26,848 nucleotides of DNA from Acidobacteriota bacterium (GTDB lineage: Bacteria > Acidobacteriota > Blastocatellia > Pyrinomonadales > Pyrinomonadaceae): NCBI GenBank assembly GCA_024640445.1, contig JAHEEZ010000011.1:1-26848 (forward strand), in the 5' to 3' direction. Position 1 is the first letter of the stretch, and every line of letters starts with the position of its first letter. This document shows, one piece after another, positions 22,800-26,848 of this stretch. Below the pieces are notes generated by a model that saw nothing but the letters and a program-made list of their open reading frames with translations, was not told the DNA's origin and searched no databases. The translations under genes were made by a program, and so were the position numbers.

Positions 22800-24350
22800 C
22801 TAGTAGATCGTAAAGTTAAAATGGACGACCTTGTTGACCGTCACCGGTTGGCCGCTCTGCAACTGCGGCGTGAAGCGAATCTGACGTGCCGCGGCGATCG
22901 CCTTTTCAGTTAATCCGTAAGGCAGGCCCTTCATCGTCGAAACAGATCCGATAGATCCATTTGCCTGGAACGTCACTCGAAGAATTACCGTTCCCCTGAC
23001 ATTCTGCTGTCGGGCCTCGTCAGTGTAACCGGGTCTTGGCTTGGAAAGAATACGGAGCGCCGTTGAAGGTCCGCTCGGGGGAGGCGAGGTCCGCCTTCCG
23101 TTTCCGTCGCCGGTTCCGTTGCCATTTCCGTTTCCGCGGCCGTTACCACTGCCTGAGCCTACACCATTACCCTCGCCGGTTCCCAGACCGTCGCCAAGTC
23201 CGGTGCCGGTGCCTCGGCCCATTCCGCCGCCGGAACCCGGGCCGCTTGAGGGATCATCCGAGATCGCGCCGGGCAGCCCCGGAGGTTCGATCCTGTTCCT
23301 CTTAATATCGCCTTCGGTAGACATTATCACCGGCAAACTTGGATTCGTCATCCTCGGTATCGTCGGTGACGGAGGTGTCATCGGAGGCCTTGTCTGGGTT
23401 ACAAGTTCACCCTTCGATACGGGTTTCTCTTCCTCTTTTCCGCCGCCGCCGCCGCCGCCGCCGTCATCGTCGTCTTTCTTAGGCTGTTCCTCTTCATCGA
23501 TGTCCATCGGAAGTTCGTCCAGCATCGAGATCAGGGTCTGATCGTCGACCATCGAACCGACCTCTTCCAGGTTATTGAACAGCGAGTACCCGATAACACC
23601 GAAAAATCCAACGAAGATCAGGGTAAATGTCCCGAGGAGGATCCCCTTCCGCGTACTCGAAGGGCGGTCGGAGATGACCGTTACGTGATAATTCTCATCT
23701 TTGAAGTCATCATGAAAATTGTAGTTCTTCAGTTCTTCCTCGTTGTACTGGAAATTGCTTGTTCTTGAATTCGCCTTGTTCTCAACTTCCAAAAGTCCGA
23801 GAAATGTGCCGGCTGCGGCTTCCTTCGCCGAAAAGCTGTCTGATCCGGAATCCGCCTCATCTGCCGAAAACTCAAATGTTTCCTCGACCCACTCTTCGGT
23901 CTCCGAGACCTCGGGTTCGGACGATGCGAAAACTTCCGGTTCGGCCTCTTCGGCTATTACAGGCACTTCCTCAACGGGCGCGGTTTCAACCGGAGCCATT
24001 TCGATCACCGGCGCTATCTCTTCAACCGTCTCGACAGGTTCCTCGACCTCGGCTTCGATCCTCTCAGTCTCAAACGCCGAAACAACGGTTTCTTCGATCG
24101 CAGGCTCCTCTATTTCGACCGGCTCGGGTTCCTTCGTCCCCATTGTGGTTTCGGCGATCTCCGGCACCTCCAGCACCGGCTCATCCCGGTCCAGGATGGC
24201 AGGTTTCTCAGGTTCCGGAGCGAACTGCGTCTTTTCAGCGACCGGCTTCATTTCGAAGGCGGTCAATTGCGCCGCGCAGTTCGGGCAGAAGGAAAACTTC
24301 TCTGCGAAACTCTCTTCACACGCGGAACAGTACTTAACTATTTTTCCCAT
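22800..24350 (-). CDS. Zinc-ribbon/TonB-like fusion protein
   Basis: A 516-residue protein with unusual order. Residues 8-25 are a zinc ribbon (C8, C11, C22, C25). Residues ~35-230 are an acidic, Glu/Val/Pro-rich, probably disordered tract. A single membrane helix spans ~236-257. Then come an acidic linker with eight Gly (297-304), a Pro-rich part (~320-362) and a Gly/Asn/Thr-rich repeat tract (371-419). Residues ~430-516 are a TonB C-terminal domain (SKPRPGYTDEARQQNVRGTV, GLTEKAIAAARQIRFTP). TonB links inner-membrane energy to outer-membrane receptors; here ribbon and acidic tract would be cytoplasmic and TonB part periplasmic. No exbB, exbD or receptor is nearby. An extended -10 lies upstream. 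The DNA for the Gly run is eight CCG triplets (23440-23463). Confidence 0.85.
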   Translation of the reverse strand: MGKIVKYCSACEESFAEKFSFCPNCAAQLTAFEMKPVAEKTQFAPEPEKPAILDRDEPVLEVPEIAETTMGTKEPEPVEIEEPAIEETVVSAFETERIEAEVEEPVETVEEIAPVIEMAPVETAPVEEVPVIAEEAEPEVFASSEPEVSETEEWVEETFEFSADEADSGSDSFSAKEAAAGTFLGLLEVENKANSRTSNFQYNEEELKNYNFHDDFKDENYHVTVISDRPSSTRKGILLGTFTLIFVGFFGVIGYSLFNNLEEVGSMVDDQTLISMLDELPMDIDEEEQPKKDDDDGGGGGGGGKEEEKPVSKGELVTQTRPPMTPPSPTIPRMTNPSLPVIMSTEGDIKRNRIEPPGLPGAISDDPSSGPGSGGGMGRGTGTGLGDGLGTGEGNGVGSGSGNGRGNGNGNGTGDGNGRRTSPPPSGPSTALRILSKPRPGYTDEARQQNVRGTVILRVTFQANGSIGSVSTMKGLPYGLTEKAIAAARQIRFTPQLQSGQPVTVNKVVHFNFTIY

Positions 24351-24460
24351 CTTTGGCTAAGCCTCTCTAACTTATTTTTCCTGGAATCCGTTGGTGACAA
24401 TCGATCCAACTTTTAGCTCGGGTGACGGCGATGCTAAGAAATCAACAACATTCTGTAGCG

Positions 24461-24469
24461 ATTATAACA
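24461..24469 (-). promoter_or_regulatory. Extended -10 promoter for the zinc-ribbon/TonB gene
   Basis: On the minus strand TGT-TATAAT (24469-24461) is a full extended -10, without a matching -35. The start near 24454 leaves ~100 nt of leader. Confidence 0.6.
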
Positions 24470-24624
24470 AATTAGTTGATGCCGTGCCCGGTTGACGCGA
24501 TGCCCGTCCGCCTCTACACTTCTTTCTTTTTGAGATCTTTTTAGAGGTTCGTGCAAACCCAACTTGCCGGCGCCCTCTTGCAACTAACATTGTATCTCAG
24601 CCTCAGTTCTTCTAATCTTTGATC

Positions 24625-25923
24625 ATGCGCCAAACTCCAAGACTGCATACGCTTCTCCTTATTGCATTGTTCATTTTGCCGATCACGGTTCCGGGACAGT
24701 CGACCGGCTATGTTCAGCCGCGCTCCGAGAAGCTTTTGAACGGGTTAAGTGTTCTGATCTGGAGCGAGGCCGGGACCGGCTTTGTGACGATTAAACTCAG
24801 AGTACACAATGGCGCAGCCTACGACCAAAAGGGTAAGGAAGGGACGCTGGCGCTTCTTTCAGACATTCTCTTTCCGGAAGAAGGCATCAGGGAGTTCTTT
24901 CGGGAAGACCTGGGCGGCAGTCTTGAGGTGGAAACAACATACGATTATGTTCAGATCACCGCCACCACACGTTCAGCTTCATTCCTGACCGCTCTCGAGA
25001 CGATTGCGCCGGCCGTCACGGATACGCCGGTCGACAAAGAGACCACCGGAAAAGTGAGAGAAAAAAGGCTTGAACTTCTGGAGCAGTTGAGAAACGAATC
25101 CGCCTATGAATCCAGGGTGGAGGCCGCGGAGCGGCTTTATGGCGAGTTCCCGTACGGCAGGCCTGTCGACGGCACCCCGGAAACCGTTGCGAACATAGAC
25201 TTTGCCGATCTGATCTATGCGCGGGAGAGATTTCTGACCGCGGACAACGCGACTTTAGAGATCACGGGCGACGTCAGGTCCGATTACGCATACCTCGCGG
25301 CAAGAAGGCTTTTCGGGGGATGGAACAAGAGCGGGGACGATATTCCGGCGACTTTTCGTTTGCCCGAGACGCCGCCCACAGATGTTGGGACCATCTACGT
25401 AAATGGTGAGAGTTCCGTCAGGTCCTCTACTGCGGTGGAAGGATTTGCGAGAAAAGACCCGCTATACCACGCAACGGAGGTCCTTGAGAAGATCCTTCGG
25501 CGAAATCTCGGCGGGGATGGATCGGTTTCGATCTCGCACGAAGGATATCTTTTGAAGGGTATTTTTTACGTTTCCATGTTGAAACGCGGCGAATCGGAAT
25601 TGAATGACGTCCCGGACGCCAGACAGATGCTGAAGAAGGCACTGGCTTCAAGTATTGAGCAGGCAGATTTTGACAGGTCGAAAGCGGAATATCTTGCTGA
25701 ATTCTACAAGATCGGTTCAGACGGCGTTCGGCTTGACGCAGATACCTACAAGCTCGCGGACGCGAAAGATGAATACGGAAAGGTTGCTGGCCTGACTCTG
25801 GCCGACGTCCGGAAAGCCGCAGAAATGCTTGCAAAGAGAACCGCAGTCGCGATATTGATGATCTCAAGACCGTCGGATGCTCCGACCCAGCCCGTGGATC
25901 CAAAGGATCCGGCGCGAAAGTAA
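24625..25923 (+). CDS. M16-like (insulinase-fold) protein lacking the zinc motif
   Basis: A 432-residue exported protein with an N-terminal signal peptide (HTLLLIALFILPITVPG). Its layout is that of M16 peptidase subunits: LLNGLSVLIWSE, a strand ending in RVHNGAAYDQKGKEG, then helical segments such as VREKRLELLEQLRNESAYESRVEAAERLYGEFPYGRP (about 148-185). A second repeat follows. The zinc site is lost: in place of HxxEH the segment GTLALLSDILF (73-83) has Ala76, Ser79 and Asp80 at the three ligand positions. So it is probably non-catalytic, as in the structural partner subunit of M16 heterodimers. No active M16 partner is adjacent. ATG 24625 is preferred to the TTG 6 nt earlier. It precedes UbiE/MenG by 25 nt, so they may be co-transcribed. 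Confidence 0.75.
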   Translation: MRQTPRLHTLLLIALFILPITVPGQSTGYVQPRSEKLLNGLSVLIWSEAGTGFVTIKLRVHNGAAYDQKGKEGTLALLSDILFPEEGIREFFREDLGGSLEVETTYDYVQITATTRSASFLTALETIAPAVTDTPVDKETTGKVREKRLELLEQLRNESAYESRVEAAERLYGEFPYGRPVDGTPETVANIDFADLIYARERFLTADNATLEITGDVRSDYAYLAARRLFGGWNKSGDDIPATFRLPETPPTDVGTIYVNGESSVRSSTAVEGFARKDPLYHATEVLEKILRRNLGGDGSVSISHEGYLLKGIFYVSMLKRGESELNDVPDARQMLKKALASSIEQADFDRSKAEYLAEFYKIGSDGVRLDADTYKLADAKDEYGKVAGLTLADVRKAAEMLAKRTAVAILMISRPSDAPTQPVDPKDPARK

Positions 25924-25948
25924 TGCACCACACGAATTTTCTCGTCAA

Positions 25949-26683
25949 ATGAATTCCCCACCCGCAACCACTGGAAGAGAGAACGAAGCAGAACACGCCG
26001 CTGCAGTCCGGGATATGTTTTCCGGGATAGCGTCGCGGTACGATGTGCTGAATCACGTTCTTTCGGCGAACATCGACAAGCGTTGGCGAACGAAAGTGGC
26101 GGGAATCCTGAAGGAGACGCTGGCGGATCCGGAAGCGCGAGTGCTGGATGTGGCATGCGGAACCGGAGATCTTTCGATCGAACTAAAAAGGTCTGGCAGC
26201 GCGTCGATCGTCGGCACGGACTTTTGCCGGCCTATGCTGGCGATCGCCGACAAGAAATCGGAAGACTCTTCACTCGGAATTCCATTCGTTGAGGGCGATG
26301 GAATGAGGCTTTCCTTCGACGACGAAACGTTCGAAGCGGTGACCATTGCATTCGGACTACGGAACTTTTCAAACTGGGAAGAAGGCCTTCGCGAACTCCA
26401 CCGGGTCCTGAAACCAACCGGAAAGCTCGTCGTCCTTGAGTTCTCGAGCCCGATAGTGCCGGGCTTCCGCCAGGCGTTCCGATTCTATTTCACGAGGGTC
26501 TTGCCCCGGATCGGAGGAATGGTAAGCGGCTCCCGCGGAGCTTACGAATATCTGCCGGACTCCGTCTCAAGGTTCCCTGACCAGAATGGGTTGGCGGCGA
26601 TGATGCGACAAATCGGCTTCTCGGATGTAGAATACAAAAATCTGACAGGCGGCATTGCCGCGATCCACTTTGGTACGAAGTAA
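25949..26683 (+). CDS. ubiE: UbiE/MenG demethylmenaquinone methyltransferase
   Basis: A 244-residue cytoplasmic SAM-dependent methyltransferase. MFSGIASRYDVLNHVLSANIDKRWR (23-47) is the family N-terminal signature. VLDVACGTGDLSIEL (65-79) is the SAM-binding loop. FGLRNF (135-140) and GKLVVLEFSSP complete the UbiE pattern. It methylates demethylmenaquinone to menaquinone, and in ubiquinone makers also an intermediate of that pathway. ATG 25949 is chosen: the upstream in-frame start would overlap the M16-like gene and add residues that do not match. The short 25-nt gap suggests co-transcription. No terminator is visible before the permease gene 30 bp on. Confidence 0.93.
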   Translation: MNSPPATTGRENEAEHAAAVRDMFSGIASRYDVLNHVLSANIDKRWRTKVAGILKETLADPEARVLDVACGTGDLSIELKRSGSASIVGTDFCRPMLAIADKKSEDSSLGIPFVEGDGMRLSFDDETFEAVTIAFGLRNFSNWEEGLRELHRVLKPTGKLVVLEFSSPIVPGFRQAFRFYFTRVLPRIGGMVSGSRGAYEYLPDSVSRFPDQNGLAAMMRQIGFSDVEYKNLTGGIAAIHFGTK

Positions 26684-26713
26684 TACCGCCTCTATCTTTG
26701 ATCTTCCCGATCG

Positions 26714-26848
26714 ATGAACAAGTATAAGGTCCTAAAGTTCTTCAGGCGTCTCGGATTGTTCCTTCTGGTGATCTGGACCGTGGTGTCCCTTGTGACGCTG
26801 ATGATCGAACTTGTGCCGGGCGACCCGGCGGTCGCAAGGCTGGGCGAC
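26714..26848 (+). CDS. DppB/OppB-type ABC transporter permease, N-terminal fragment (3' cut by window)
   Basis: The frame runs open to the window end, covering 45 codons. A basic lead (MNKYKVLKFFRRLG) precedes the first membrane helix (LFLLVIWTVVSLVTLMI) and ELVPGDPA, the hallmark just after the first helix of dipeptide/oligopeptide importer permeases. The family imports peptides or nickel using SAM-independent ATP hydrolysis by partner ATPases. Only the first helix is available, so substrate cannot be judged. It starts 30 bp after ubiE on the same strand, with no terminator between. Confidence 0.85.
   Translation, partial: MNKYKVLKFFRRLGLFLLVIWTVVSLVTLMIELVPGDPAVARLGD

Noticed and set aside
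23440..23463. Run of eight CCG triplets, considered as a phase-variable repeat
   Set aside because: It is in frame and encodes a Gly run, so length change would alter spacer length but not switch the gene off.
23041..24360. Plus-strand open frames rich in Pro or Ser opposite the TonB-like gene
   Set aside because: They are the antisense of Gly-rich and Glu-rich tracts; low-complexity shadows with no ribosome site.

Overview
The window looks like chromosomal housekeeping and accessory DNA from a moderately GC-rich, Gram-negative-type bacterium. Acidobacteriota, probably a Blastocatellia or Pyrinomonadales type, fits best. The pointers are a secreted VWFA protein of acidobacterial type, many small zinc-ribbon membrane proteins, a zinc-ribbon/TonB fusion, menaquinone-type UbiE/MenG, and a 6S RNA between zapA and a YmdB-type phosphodiesterase gene. 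This assignment is inference from gene content, since no 16S gene is present.

Layout. 1-2570 is a translation and cell-division block: the 3' end of pheT, then from its own sigma70-like promoter a small coiled-coil gene and zapA, a terminator, 6S RNA (1422-1643) with its own terminator, and the YmdB-family gene. 2570-3564 holds an mddA-like methanethiol S-methyltransferase behind a candidate promoter and a hairpin-bearing leader. 3565-3915 has no gene but is packed with REP-like palindromes. 3916-6311 carries a coiled-coil membrane protein (minus), a secreted VWA protein (plus) and a zinc-ribbon/LITAF-like protein (minus).

6331-8155 is a two-gene minus-strand unit: an IolI-type inosose isomerase followed by a Gfo/Idh/MocA dehydrogenase, likely acting together on a cyclitol or sugar. 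8450-9841 is a periplasmic TPR-SLT lytic transglycosylase. 9921-12087 (minus) holds two tandem paralogous zinc-ribbon/two-TM proteins with the same C-terminal tail motif, then a further membrane protein. 12294-13172 (minus) has a small unknown protein and an OB-fold lipoprotein. 13314-15597 (plus) has a CrtC/AttH-like hydratase-family protein and a double zinc-ribbon membrane protein. A HAD phosphatase (minus) and a 67-residue CxxC protein (plus) follow.

16711-19584 (minus) is a large aconitase A. Divergent from it is a likely operon of an atypical NRAMP-type transporter and an MscS-type channel with a cyclic-nucleotide-binding domain (19898-22744). Convergent to that is a 516-residue zinc-ribbon/TonB-like protein. 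The window ends with an M16-like protein that has lost its zinc motif, UbiE/MenG, and the start of a DppB/OppB-type ABC permease.

The most unusual items are: the NRAMP variant paired with a nucleotide-gated channel; the TonB-like protein with a cytoplasmic zinc ribbon and a Gly-rich periplasmic spacer; the tandem zinc-ribbon paralogs with a shared Thr-rich tail; the REPIN-like palindrome cluster; and the density of zinc-ribbon membrane proteins. No CRISPR array, tRNA, rRNA, insertion sequence or phage gene was recognised.
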